The notes beneath the pieces were generated by a model. That model did no database searches, was not told where the DNA came from, and saw only the letters and a program-made list of their open reading frames with translations. From positions 307,518 through 371,517 of the forward strand of contig NZ_JACXAB010000005.1 of assembly GCF_014699075.1 (NCBI RefSeq): a stretch of DNA of 64,000 nt. Direction: 5' to 3'. Positions 36,677 through 45,468 of this stretch are shown piece after piece; within the stretch, counting starts at the first letter, position 1, and the number at the start of each line of letters is the position of its first letter. This stretch comes from Microvirga sp. GTDB lineage: Bacteria; Pseudomonadota; Alphaproteobacteria; Rhizobiales; Beijerinckiaceae. Made by a program: the position numbers and the translations under genes.

Positions 36677-37852
36677 TCAGGCGGCGGACGCCGTCTGGGG
36701 AAGACCTTTCCAGAGGATTGAGGCGTCCGCATCCTCCAGGGTGGCCGGGCGTTCGAGAGCGGTGGTGATCGCCCTAGGCTGGCCGGTCGCTGCACCCTCA
36801 AGGATGCTGTGCATCACCTCGAGAACATGCAGGCCGAGGCGTCCGCTGGAGCGATGGGGCGTGCCGTTCAGGACTGCACTCGCGAGATCGGCCAAGCCGA
36901 GCGCCCGGTAATTGGCCTTGTTCGGCATTTCGGGAGCCCAGTTGGGCGAGCGCCAGTTGGGAACTCCCAACGGCATCTCGCTCGAATCGACGGCGCGCCA
37001 GTCGCCGCCGCGTTCGGTGACCTCCACATGGCCACCGAAGAAGTTCGGATCGGGCACGCGCAGCGACCCTTCCGAGCCGTAGATCTCGATGGCCGGATGA
37101 CTGTGCTTCCACACGTCCCAGCTCATGCAGAAGGTGACCTGCGCGCCGGAGGCGAATTCGAGCAGCGCCGTCACATGGGTGGGCGTCTCGACCGTGATGC
37201 TGTGGCCCTTGCGCGGCGATTCCGCCGTCACAATCCGCTCGGGAAAGCCGATGCTGGACATGGCGAAGACGCGCTGCACCGGGCCGATCAGATTGACGAG
37301 GGTGCTCAAATAGTACGGAGCCATATCGAGGATCGGGCCGCCGCCGGGCTTGAAGAAGAATTCCGGATCCGGGTGCCAGTGCTCCATGCCATGGGACATC
37401 AGGAACGCCGTTCCCGACAGGATGCGGCCGATGGCACCATCGTCCACGAGCTTGCGGGCAAGCCGACCCCCGGCTCCGAGGAAGGTGTCCGGAGCGCAGC
37501 CGAGGTGCAGGCCTCGGGCCTCCGCCTCGTCGACGAGTCTGCGGCCCTGCTCGAAATCGACTGCCAGCGGCTTTTCTGAGAACACGTGCTTGCCCGCGCT
37601 GAGGGCTGCCAACGAGACGCCGAAATGGGCAGCCGGCACGGTGAGGTTGACCACGAGATCGATGTCATCGCGGGCAAGGAGCTGATCGACCGTCATGGCT
37701 TCGATGCCATGGCGGCTGGCCTGAGCCTGAGCGACCTCCGGCCGCATGTCCGCACAAGCGCGCAGGGTGAGGCCCCGATATGCCGGAATGTTCTGAAGAT
37801 AGATGCCTGAGATGTTGCCGCATCCGATGATGCCGACATTCAGAGAATTCAT
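36677..37852 (-). CDS. Gfo/Idh/MocA family oxidoreductase
   Basis: This is a 391-residue NAD(P)-dependent sugar dehydrogenase. The Rossmann start VGIIGCGNISGIYLQ lies at residues 6-20 and the nucleotide/catalytic EKP block (GKHVFSEKPLA) near residue 90. The GGGPILDMAPYYL segment carries the usual active-site Asp. With ThuA downstream and an isomerase upstream it probably oxidises a sugar at C3 or an inositol-like ring. The gene starts 6 bases after the isomerase stop, so they are co-transcribed. Confidence 0.92.
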   Translation of the reverse strand: MNSLNVGIIGCGNISGIYLQNIPAYRGLTLRACADMRPEVAQAQASRHGIEAMTVDQLLARDDIDLVVNLTVPAAHFGVSLAALSAGKHVFSEKPLAVDFEQGRRLVDEAEARGLHLGCAPDTFLGAGGRLARKLVDDGAIGRILSGTAFLMSHGMEHWHPDPEFFFKPGGGPILDMAPYYLSTLVNLIGPVQRVFAMSSIGFPERIVTAESPRKGHSITVETPTHVTALLEFASGAQVTFCMSWDVWKHSHPAIEIYGSEGSLRVPDPNFFGGHVEVTERGGDWRAVDSSEMPLGVPNWRSPNWAPEMPNKANYRALGLADLASAVLNGTPHRSSGRLGLHVLEVMHSILEGAATGQPRAITTALERPATLEDADASILWKGLPQTASAA

Positions 37853-37857
37853 GATCG

Positions 37858-38625
37858 TTAATCCTCGATGGTGCGCAGGAAATCGAAGCTGGCGCGGGCG
37901 GTCCGGGCCGGGTCGGCGGGCTTGTCGTGCTCGACCACCATCCACTCGGCTCCCGCCTCGCGGCACACGCGCCAGAGGTCGCGCCAGTTGAGAACGCCGG
38001 AGCCCACATCGGCCCAGCCGTCCTGGTCCTCGTTCTGGCCCGCGGGGGCGATGTCCTTCACGTGGGCGGCCGTGACCTTGCTGCGATAGCGGTTGATCCA
38101 TTCCTTGGGATCCGCATCGCCGCGCACGAGCCAGGCCACGTCGGCCTGCCAGGCGAGGGGGCTCGAACCGGCAGCCTCGAAGATCAATTCCAGCGCCGTC
38201 TTCGCGCCGTCCTTCGGCTTCAGCTCCCAATGGTGATTGTGGTAGCCGAGGCGGATGCCTTGAGCCTGAAAGCGCTCCGCGATCTGCCCGAGTTCTTTGC
38301 CGAGCGCACGCCAGCCATCAGCGGCCATATCCCGCTCCTCCGGCGGAACAGCCGGCATGTAGAGATGCGTGAGGCCGAGTGTGTGGCAGGCCTCGACGAC
38401 GGCGTCCGGCTTCTCGCGCAGGGCCGCCATGCTGACATGGCTGGAGGACGTTTTCAGGCCACGGGCATCGAGCTTCGCGCGAACCTCAGTAGCCTTGTCG
38501 AGATGCGATCCTACGGTCTCCACGTAGCGATAGCCGGCATCCGCGACCGTATCCAGGATCAGGTCCAGATCCTCCAGGGATCGCAAGGTGTAGAGTTGAA
38601 TGGACAGTCTATCCGTGACGCTCAT
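37858..38625 (-). CDS. sugar phosphate isomerase/epimerase (xylose-isomerase-like TIM barrel)
   Basis: The 255-residue TIM-barrel protein of the AP-endonuclease-2 superfamily has metal ligands suggested by the early Glu (YVETVG), His (LGYHNHHWE), D-V-A-W and the late Glu in VVEHDKP. Relatives isomerise or epimerise keto sugars, or act on 3-keto-glycosides. Placement before the Gfo/Idh/MocA and ThuA genes supports a role in handling the oxidised sugar. The substrate is not known. Confidence 0.9.
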   Translation of the reverse strand: MSVTDRLSIQLYTLRSLEDLDLILDTVADAGYRYVETVGSHLDKATEVRAKLDARGLKTSSSHVSMAALREKPDAVVEACHTLGLTHLYMPAVPPEERDMAADGWRALGKELGQIAERFQAQGIRLGYHNHHWELKPKDGAKTALELIFEAAGSSPLAWQADVAWLVRGDADPKEWINRYRSKVTAAHVKDIAPAGQNEDQDGWADVGSGVLNWRDLWRVCREAGAEWMVVEHDKPADPARTARASFDFLRTIED

Positions 38626-38694
38626 GGGGTCCTCAGGGTTCAGTAATGCGGGCGCGACAGGTCATGCAGGAGACCTGCCATGATGCCGGTGTCG

Positions 38695-39774
38695 TTAAAG
38701 GCGCTCGCCGGAATCCGCGGCGAACAGCGAGACCTGGCTCGGATCGATGTGAAGCGTCACACTCTCGCCCGGCGTGGCCCGGCGAGAGCCGGCGGTGCGG
38801 ACCTGAACCGAGCCCACGGCGTCGCTGCACCAGATCACCGTGTCGGCGCCCATGGGTTCCACGATATCGACCGTAAATCCAGGCCAGATTCCGGTGCTTG
38901 AAATCTCAAGGTGTTCCGGGCGCACGCCGAGCACCACGTCCTGACCGGACGATGGAGCCGTGATGAACGGGTAGCCGGAGAGCGACAGGCGGCGATCACC
39001 GGCCAGGAAGCTCAAGCCCTCTCCGGTGTTCTCGATGCGACCCTTGATGAAGTTCATCTGCGGCGAGCCGACGAAGCCGGCCACGAACAGATTGGCCGGC
39101 CGGTGATAGATTTCATCCGGCGTGCCGATCTGCTGGATCTTCTGCTCCTTCATCACCACGATGCGGTCAGCCAGCGTCATGGCCTCGATCTGATCATGCG
39201 TGACATAGACCATGGTGGTCTTGCCGAGCCGCGCATGCAGCCGCTTGATCTCGACGCGCAGCTCGTTGCGCAACTTCGCGTCGAGGTTGGAGAGAGGCTC
39301 GTCGAAGAGGAACACGGCGGCATCGCGCACCAGAGCCCTGCCGATCGCCACACGCTGGCGCTGGCCGCCGGAGAGCTGGTCCGGCCGGCGGTCGAGGAGG
39401 GGGGTGATCTGCAGGAGCTCGGCCGCCTTGGCGACGCGCTTCTCGATCTCGGGCTTCGGCGTCTTCGCCATCTTCAGGCCGAACGACATGTTCTCGCGAA
39501 CATTCATGCGCGGATACAGGGCATAGGACTGGAACACCATGGCGATGCCGCGGTCTTTCGGCTCCTCCCAGGTGACGTTCTTCCCGTTGATCCAGATCTG
39601 CCCCTCCGCCACATCGAGCAGTCCGGCGATGGCATTGAGCAGAGTGGACTTGCCGCAGCCCGAGGGCCCGAGCAGCACGATGAACTCGCCTTCCTGGATA
39701 TCGAGGGACAGGCCGTCGAAGACCTGAACGGCCTCAAAAGCGACGGTCACATCACGAACGGAAACGGTCGACAT
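38695..39774 (-). CDS. carbohydrate ABC transporter ATP-binding protein (UgpC/MalK type)
   Basis: In 359 residues the nucleotide-binding domain shows Walker A GPSGCGKST (36-44), the Q-loop, signature LSGGQRQR near 134 and Walker B FLFDEPLSNLD. A C-terminal OB/TOBE domain follows (from about 240), typical of sugar importers that can bind regulators. It energises the two permeases encoded just upstream. The start lies 3 bases past the permease stop. Confidence 0.95.
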   Translation of the reverse strand: MSTVSVRDVTVAFEAVQVFDGLSLDIQEGEFIVLLGPSGCGKSTLLNAIAGLLDVAEGQIWINGKNVTWEEPKDRGIAMVFQSYALYPRMNVRENMSFGLKMAKTPKPEIEKRVAKAAELLQITPLLDRRPDQLSGGQRQRVAIGRALVRDAAVFLFDEPLSNLDAKLRNELRVEIKRLHARLGKTTMVYVTHDQIEAMTLADRIVVMKEQKIQQIGTPDEIYHRPANLFVAGFVGSPQMNFIKGRIENTGEGLSFLAGDRRLSLSGYPFITAPSSGQDVVLGVRPEHLEISSTGIWPGFTVDIVEPMGADTVIWCSDAVGSVQVRTAGSRRATPGESVTLHIDPSQVSLFAADSGERL

Positions 39775-39777
39775 GGC

Positions 39778-40662
39778 TTACCCCTTCACAGCGCCGGCGG
39801 CGATGCCACGGACGAACCAGCGTCCGGACACGAAGTAGACAACGAGCGGAACAAGCGCCGCCAGCATGGTGGCAGCCATGTCGACGTTGTAGGCGCGCTC
39901 GCCCTGCGTTGAATTGACGATGTTGTTGAGCTGCACGGTCATGGGCAGATTCTCGCGGCCTGCAAAGGTCAGACCGAAGATGAAGTCGTTCCAGATGCCC
40001 GTGACCTGCAGGATGGTGGCGACCACCAGGATCGGCGTCGACATGGGCAGGATCACGCGAAGGAAGATCGACCAGAACCCGCCGCCGTCGATGCGTGCCG
40101 CCTTGAACAGCTCGATGGGCAGCCCCGCATAGTAGTTGCGGAACAGGAGCGTCATGGTCGGCAGGCCGAAGATCACGTGCACCAGCACGATGCAGGTGAG
40201 CGAGTTGTAGATGCCCGTCAGCGAGAAGATGCGGACCAGAGGATAAAGAAAGACCTGGTAGGGGATGAAGGCGCCGAGCAGCAGCACGCCAAACATGACA
40301 TTGGCACCTTTGACCCGCCAGAAAGACAGTGCGTAGCCATTGATGGCGCCGGCAATGATCGAGAGGATCACGGACGGGATCAGGATGCGCACCGAGTTCC
40401 AGAACCCCACGCTGATGCCGTTGCATTCGAGCCCCGTGCAGGCGGAGGACCAGGCCTTGGTCCAGGCCTCGAAGGTCATGGCGGCGGGCAGGGCGAGAAT
40501 GTTGCCGAGCCGGATCTCTTCCATGGGCTTGAGCGATGTCACGACCATGATCCAGAGCGGCAGCATGAAGAACAGGGCTGCGGTCACCAGGAAGGCATAG
40601 ACACCGATGCGGCCGGCGGTGAGGTGGTGGGGACGGCGGCCTTGCGGCACGGCGGCGCTCAT
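39778..40662 (-). CDS. carbohydrate ABC transporter permease (MalG type)
   Basis: The 294-residue inner-membrane protein has six spans and the permease EAA loop (ELFKAARIDGGGFWSIFLRVILP, about residues 185-208) that contacts the ATPase. Its ATG overlaps the stop of the other permease by four bases, a sign of coupled translation. It forms the membrane pore with that partner. Confidence 0.95.
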   Translation of the reverse strand: MSAAVPQGRRPHHLTAGRIGVYAFLVTAALFFMLPLWIMVVTSLKPMEEIRLGNILALPAAMTFEAWTKAWSSACTGLECNGISVGFWNSVRILIPSVILSIIAGAINGYALSFWRVKGANVMFGVLLLGAFIPYQVFLYPLVRIFSLTGIYNSLTCIVLVHVIFGLPTMTLLFRNYYAGLPIELFKAARIDGGGFWSIFLRVILPMSTPILVVATILQVTGIWNDFIFGLTFAGRENLPMTVQLNNIVNSTQGERAYNVDMAATMLAALVPLVVYFVSGRWFVRGIAAGAVKG

Positions 40663-41594
40663 GCATGCCTCCCTTGGGGACGGACGTAGCGGACGTAGAC
40701 CCAGGGGGCGAGAATGCTCACGACCGTGATCAGCATGATCGTCGCGGCAGCCGTTCCGAGGCCGATGTTGTTGCGCTCGAACAGGTGGTCCATGACGAAT
40801 TTGGCGGGCACTTCGGTGGCGATGCCGGGACCGCCCAAGGTCATGGCGACCACGAGATCGTAGAGCTTCACGACGCCTGTCGTGAGAAGCACGACGGCCG
40901 TGACGATCATGGGACGCAGGAGCGGCAGAACCACGGAGGTGTAGACGCGCCAAGTCGGGATGCCGTCCACCCTGGCGGCCTTCCAGAGATCCTTGTCGAC
41001 GCCGCGCAGACCCGCGAGCAGGATTGCCATGGTGAGGCCGGCGCCGTGCCAGAGGCCTGCGATGACGATGGTGTAGATCGCCATTCTCTGATTCACGAGC
41101 CAATCAAAGGTGAAGCTCTCGAATCCCATATCCCGCACGAGTTTCTGCAGGCCCAGTGCCGGGTTCAGGAACCACTGCCAGGCAACGCCGGTGACGACGA
41201 AGGACATGGCATAGGGATAAAGGAAGATGGTGCGGAAAAGGCCTTCGCCGCGTACGTTCTGGTCGATGAAGACAGCGAGCAGAAACCCGATGATCAGGCA
41301 GCCCGAGATGAACAGGGTTCCGAAAATGATGATGTTGGAGGCAGAGGTCAGAAAGCGGTCATTGGCAAAGAGGCGGCTGTATTGCGCAAGGCCCACCCAA
41401 TCGAGCTTGGGAAGAAGGGTTGAGCTTGTAAAGGAGAGCCGCACGGTCCAGAGCATGCAGCCGATATAGACGACAAGAACGATAAGGGCGGTGGGCAGGA
41501 GGGCGATGGCAGCAGGCAGGCGTGTTTTTACACGGCGTTGGGTTTTCGTGCCGCCTGAAGGCATGCTGGGGGCGCGGATCGAAATGGTATCCAT
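40659..41594 (-). CDS. carbohydrate ABC transporter permease (MalF type)
   Basis: This 311-residue permease has six or seven spans and an EAA loop (DLWKAARVDGIPTWRVYTSVVLP, about residue 215). I prefer the ATG at 41594 over a TTG at 41621. It follows the substrate-binding protein gene by about 80 bases and is translationally coupled to the second permease. Confidence 0.94.
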   Translation of the reverse strand: MDTISIRAPSMPSGGTKTQRRVKTRLPAAIALLPTALIVLVVYIGCMLWTVRLSFTSSTLLPKLDWVGLAQYSRLFANDRFLTSASNIIIFGTLFISGCLIIGFLLAVFIDQNVRGEGLFRTIFLYPYAMSFVVTGVAWQWFLNPALGLQKLVRDMGFESFTFDWLVNQRMAIYTIVIAGLWHGAGLTMAILLAGLRGVDKDLWKAARVDGIPTWRVYTSVVLPLLRPMIVTAVVLLTTGVVKLYDLVVAMTLGGPGIATEVPAKFVMDHLFERNNIGLGTAAATIMLITVVSILAPWVYVRYVRPQGRHA

Positions 41595-41673
41595 TCGGAA
41601 GATCCCGTCGAGAGAGGTCAAGCTTCAACAATGAACGGCTCGCCCCAGCCCCTGAGGGGCGAGCCGGATGGTT

Positions 41674-42912
41674 TTAGCCTGCGTCGCGCATGGCGCTTGT
41701 GATCTTCTCGATGAAGGCGTCCGCCGACATGCTCGGGTTGTTCCAGTACTGGGTCACAGCGTCCTGCATGGCGCCCGAGAAGTTCGGCGGGCTCAGGATC
41801 TCCATGCTCTCCACCTGGTTCGCTGGATCCTTCAGGATCGCGTGGGATTTCTGGGCGCAGACGTCCATGGAGGACACGTCGACATCCATGCGGACCGGGA
41901 TCGAGCCCTTCTTCTTGTTGAACTCAAGCTGGCTGGTGGGATCGAGGAGAACCTCGACGAGCTTGTCCTGGGTGGCGAGCGCCGTCTTGTCCTTCGTCGC
42001 CGGGAATACGAAGACGTCGCCGCCGATCACGAGCTTGGGCTCCTGGCCAACGACCGTGCAGCCATATTCCTTGCCGGCGGTCTGACCCGCGGCGATGAAC
42101 TCACCCTTGGCCCAGTCGCCATTGAAGTGCATGGCTGCCTTGTTGGTGATCACGAGGGCCGTCGCGTCGTTCCAGTTGCGACCTGGGCTGCCCGGGTCGA
42201 CGAGGCCGCGCATCTTGCCGAAGAGCTCTACGGTTTCCTTGAACTTGGGGTTCTTCAGAACGTCCGGTTTGCGGGTGCCGTAGAGCTGGCGGAACATGTC
42301 GGCGCCACCATGGCCGACGACCACGGCCCGGAAGAGGTTGTGCTCCCAGGTCGGCTGACCGCCGAGCGCCAAGGGAATAATGCCCTTGGCTTTCAGCTTC
42401 TCACCGCTGGCGACCAGTTCAGGGAAGGTCTTCGGGGGCTCGATGCCGGCATCGGCAAAGACCTTCGTATTGTAGAACATCCAGTTCTGGCCGTGAATAT
42501 TGACCGGAACAGCGAAGAACTTGCCTTCGCGGACCGTCGCGTCAACGATCGGCTTCGGCATGATCTCCCGCCACTTGCCCGTTTTTGCCTGTGCATCGAC
42601 ATCGCGCACCAGAGCGTTGCTCACGAGTTCGTCGAACTGCTTGCCGGTGTTGAACTGCATCATCGTCGGGGGATTGCCGCCCACCATGCGGTTGATGCCG
42701 GCCGTACGGGCATTGGCGCCGCCGGCGATGGCGTTGTCGACCCAGCTCCCGCCGGCCTTGGTGAACTGCTCTGCAAACACCTTCACGGACGCAGACTCAC
42801 CGGCGGACGTCCACCAATGGAGAACCTCTGCCTTTTGCTGAGCGAGGGCTCCGGAACTCCAGATCAGGGCAATAGAAAGGGTATACGCGGAGACGCGTGT
42901 CTTCATGCTCAT
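41674..42912 (-). CDS. carbohydrate ABC transporter substrate-binding protein
   Basis: The 412-residue extracytoplasmic binding protein has a Sec signal (MKTRVSAYTLSIALIWSSGALA, cleavage near residue 25). The mature protein starts AEVLHWWTSAGESASVKVF, the usual family 1 pattern, and is closest in style to glucose/mannose or disaccharide-type binding proteins. GGAGG lies five bases before the ATG at 42912. It is the first gene of the leftward operon, 31 bases from a palindromic operator. Confidence 0.95.
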   Translation of the reverse strand: MSMKTRVSAYTLSIALIWSSGALAQQKAEVLHWWTSAGESASVKVFAEQFTKAGGSWVDNAIAGGANARTAGINRMVGGNPPTMMQFNTGKQFDELVSNALVRDVDAQAKTGKWREIMPKPIVDATVREGKFFAVPVNIHGQNWMFYNTKVFADAGIEPPKTFPELVASGEKLKAKGIIPLALGGQPTWEHNLFRAVVVGHGGADMFRQLYGTRKPDVLKNPKFKETVELFGKMRGLVDPGSPGRNWNDATALVITNKAAMHFNGDWAKGEFIAAGQTAGKEYGCTVVGQEPKLVIGGDVFVFPATKDKTALATQDKLVEVLLDPTSQLEFNKKKGSIPVRMDVDVSSMDVCAQKSHAILKDPANQVESMEILSPPNFSGAMQDAVTQYWNNPSMSADAFIEKITSAMRDAG

Positions 42913-42943
42913 AGCTTCCTCCCAGAAACGGTTTGTCGATTTT

Positions 42944-42957
42944 TGTAATCGATTACA
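42944..42957. promoter_or_regulatory. LacI-type operator palindrome
   Basis: TGTAATCGATTACA is a perfect 14-bp palindrome with the central CG typical of LacI-family sites. It lies between the transporter operon and the divergent LacI gene, 31 bases before the transporter start and 113 bases before the regulator start. Repression of the operon by the neighbouring regulator is the simplest reading. Confidence 0.7.
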
Positions 42958-43070
42958 TCTTGTGATATAGGTTGTAGGTGCTTTCAAAATAAGTCAAGAC
43001 ACAAGTTGACGTAAGTTATATACTCTGAAAGAGGGTAACATATCTTGCCTAAGGCCAGGAGGTAACCTGC

Positions 43071-44141
43071 GTGAGCCGGGAAAGATGGCGGGCCGTGAAG
43101 GAGATGCGCATCGCCGATGTCGCTCGACTTGCAGGAGTGTCGACGGCAACCGTCAGCCGCGTCCTGTCCGATCCGGACAAGGTGCGCCAGAAAACGCACG
43201 ATCTCGTGATGGAGGCCGTGAAGCGCAGCGGGTACATCCCCAACAGCACGGCACAAAAGCTGCGCACGCGCCGCACCATGAACGTGCTGGTGATCGCCCC
43301 CAGATTGACCAATCCGGTCTTTGCCGAGATCCTCCGCGGTGTCGACGACGAACTGACCCGGTTGGGATACGGTATCATCATCGGCAACCTGGACAACCGC
43401 AGGGAGCGCGAGGCCCGCTATGTCGATCTCGCCTTGTCGCGCCAAGTTGACGGCGTTCTTCTGCTGACCGGGTACGTGCCTGAGAACGGCACACGCAGCA
43501 TGCGGGAAGCGGGGCTTCCCATCGTTGCCATGTGCGCCGCCATCGAGGATGACAAGATCCCGAACGTCGTCGTCCAAGACCGCGAGGCCTCCCGCCGGGC
43601 GGTGACCTTCTTGAGTGAACTCGGCCACCGCAGGTTCGGTTATATTTCAGGCACGCCCGGCTCGATCATTGAGGCCGAACGTTTCGCAGGGTTTCAGGAA
43701 GGGATCGCCGCGGCCGGATTCGGCAGGGAAGACTTCGTGCGCTGGGAGGGGCCCTTCGTCTTCTCTACCGGCGTAGCGGCTGCGGAGGCCTTCCTGAAGA
43801 TGAAGGATCGTCCCACTGGCATTTTCGCAGCCTGCGACGAGAGCGCGATCGGCTTCATCAAGCGGGTCAGGGCCGAGCGCGTCCGGGTTCCACAGGATGT
43901 CTCCGTGATCGGCTTCGATGGGATCGAGTTTGCAGATTATACAGAGCCTACGCTCACGACCTTTCGGCAACCCTTGTACGAATTGGGTCATGTTGGAGCC
44001 GATGTTCTCATGAAGCTGATCAGAGGTGAGATGAAGTCTGCGGACTGGAACGTCAGACTGCCGCTGACGCTCCTGGAACGGGACACCACCGGTCCCGTCC
44101 TGCACAAGGATTACAAGTCGCTGCGCCGATCAACCCTATGA
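43071..44141 (+). CDS. LacI family transcriptional regulator
   Basis: The 356 residues contain an N-terminal helix-turn-helix (RIADVARLAGVSTATVSRVLSDP, about 12-34), the hinge helix, and a periplasmic-binding-protein-like sensor domain. It probably senses a sugar or sugar derivative of the transported substrate. The start is a GTG with AGGAGG eight bases upstream. It is divergent from the ABC operon and overlaps the region before a second Gfo/Idh/MocA gene read the same way. Confidence 0.95.
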   Translation: MSRERWRAVKEMRIADVARLAGVSTATVSRVLSDPDKVRQKTHDLVMEAVKRSGYIPNSTAQKLRTRRTMNVLVIAPRLTNPVFAEILRGVDDELTRLGYGIIIGNLDNRREREARYVDLALSRQVDGVLLLTGYVPENGTRSMREAGLPIVAMCAAIEDDKIPNVVVQDREASRRAVTFLSELGHRRFGYISGTPGSIIEAERFAGFQEGIAAAGFGREDFVRWEGPFVFSTGVAAAEAFLKMKDRPTGIFAACDESAIGFIKRVRAERVRVPQDVSVIGFDGIEFADYTEPTLTTFRQPLYELGHVGADVLMKLIRGEMKSADWNVRLPLTLLERDTTGPVLHKDYKSLRRSTL

Positions 44142-44182
44142 GACCGCAGCCTTTCGACAATCAAACAAAGGAGGAGTACGCC

Positions 44183-45181
44183 ATGCAGCCCGTTCGTTGG
44201 GGAATCCTGAGCACCGCGAAGATCGGCCGGGTGAAGGTGGTTCCCGGCATGATGAAGAGCCCACTCTGCGCTGTCGTGGCCGTCGCGTCACGGGACGCGG
44301 CAGCCGCGCGGGACATGGCCGCGGAACTCGGCATTGCGAAGGCTTACGGATCCTATGATGCCCTGTTGGCCGATCCTGAGGTCGAGGCGATCTACAATCC
44401 CTTGCCCAACCATCTGCATGTACCGATGACCCTGGCGGCCGCCGCTGCCGGCAAGCATGTTCTGTGCGAGAAGCCGATCGCCATCACAGCGGAGGAGGCA
44501 GAGCAACTCACACAAGCTGCATCGCAGGTGCTGATCGCGGAAGCCTTCATGGTCCGGCATCATCCGCAATGGCAGCGCGCCCGTGAGCTGATTCAAAGCG
44601 GAGCGATCGGCGACCTGCGCTCCATCCACGTCGTCTTCTCTTACTTCAACGTGGATCCAGGCAATATCCGCAACCGAGCCGATATCGGCGGGGGAGGGCT
44701 CCTCGACATCGGCTGCTATGCGGTCGTGGCGGGACGCTACTTCTTCGATGCTGAGCCTGTCCGCGTGGTTGCGCTCGTCGACCGTGATCCGTCCTTCGGG
44801 GTTGACCGAACAACGAGTGCCCTCATGGATTTTGGCTCGGGCCGGCAGCTCACCTTTATCGTTTCGACCCAATCGGTGCCGTTCCAGCGGGTCCAGATCC
44901 TGGGGACAAAGGGCCGCATCGAGATCGAGATCCCTTTCAACGCTCCGCCTGACCAGCCGACCCGCATCTACCTCGACGACGGCAACCTGCACGGCAATCG
45001 TTCCGCGCGGGCAATCGAGTTTCCTGTTGTGGACCAGTATCAACTGCAGGGTGAGGCCTTCAGCCGTGCGGTTCGTGGTGGCACAGCTCCTGGCTATGGG
45101 TTGGAGGATGCAATCATGAACATGAGAATTCTCGATTCATTGCGACGCTCGGAAGCCTCGGCAGGATGGGAGGCCGTGTAG
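44183..45181 (+). CDS. Gfo/Idh/MocA family oxidoreductase (glucose-fructose-oxidoreductase-like)
   Basis: The start at ATG 44183 is chosen because AGGAGG lies eight bases upstream; an ATG at 44138 overlapping the LacI stop is less likely. The 332-residue protein begins VRWGILSTAKIG, has GKHVLCEKPIA near residue 100 and the D-I-G-C-Y block near 180. It is closer to xylose/glucose dehydrogenases of the family than to the copy at 36.7 kb. It may add another oxidation step to the same sugar pathway. Confidence 0.92.
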   Translation: MQPVRWGILSTAKIGRVKVVPGMMKSPLCAVVAVASRDAAAARDMAAELGIAKAYGSYDALLADPEVEAIYNPLPNHLHVPMTLAAAAAGKHVLCEKPIAITAEEAEQLTQAASQVLIAEAFMVRHHPQWQRARELIQSGAIGDLRSIHVVFSYFNVDPGNIRNRADIGGGGLLDIGCYAVVAGRYFFDAEPVRVVALVDRDPSFGVDRTTSALMDFGSGRQLTFIVSTQSVPFQRVQILGTKGRIEIEIPFNAPPDQPTRIYLDDGNLHGNRSARAIEFPVVDQYQLQGEAFSRAVRGGTAPGYGLEDAIMNMRILDSLRRSEASAGWEAV

Positions 45182-45468
45182 CTCAACACTGACAGCCCGT
45201 CGGCGAGACAGAGGTCAGGTCTTGATCCGACGCGCTTGCAGAAGGGGCCTGTTGGCTCTTTTGGGGCCAGTGGCGTCTTATTGCCCATGCCTTCGTAGTA
45301 ATCCGAATAAATTACTGCTCCTTGAGGATGACCGGTGCCCTCCGAGTGAGTGCATTGACCCAGATCCATCGCTTTGTGACATTATCCCTAGTCTTTTCGT
45401 CTGGTGGAGGCTCTGCCTTGAAAGGTTACGAAGCCTGTGTGCATCAGAGTAAACATAGGTAGATTGGC
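45182..45468. other. 287-base gap before the phosphomannomutase gene
   Basis: No gene or clear terminator is visible. The half nearer 45468 is AT-richer and probably holds the promoter of the mutase gene. Confidence 0.4.
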
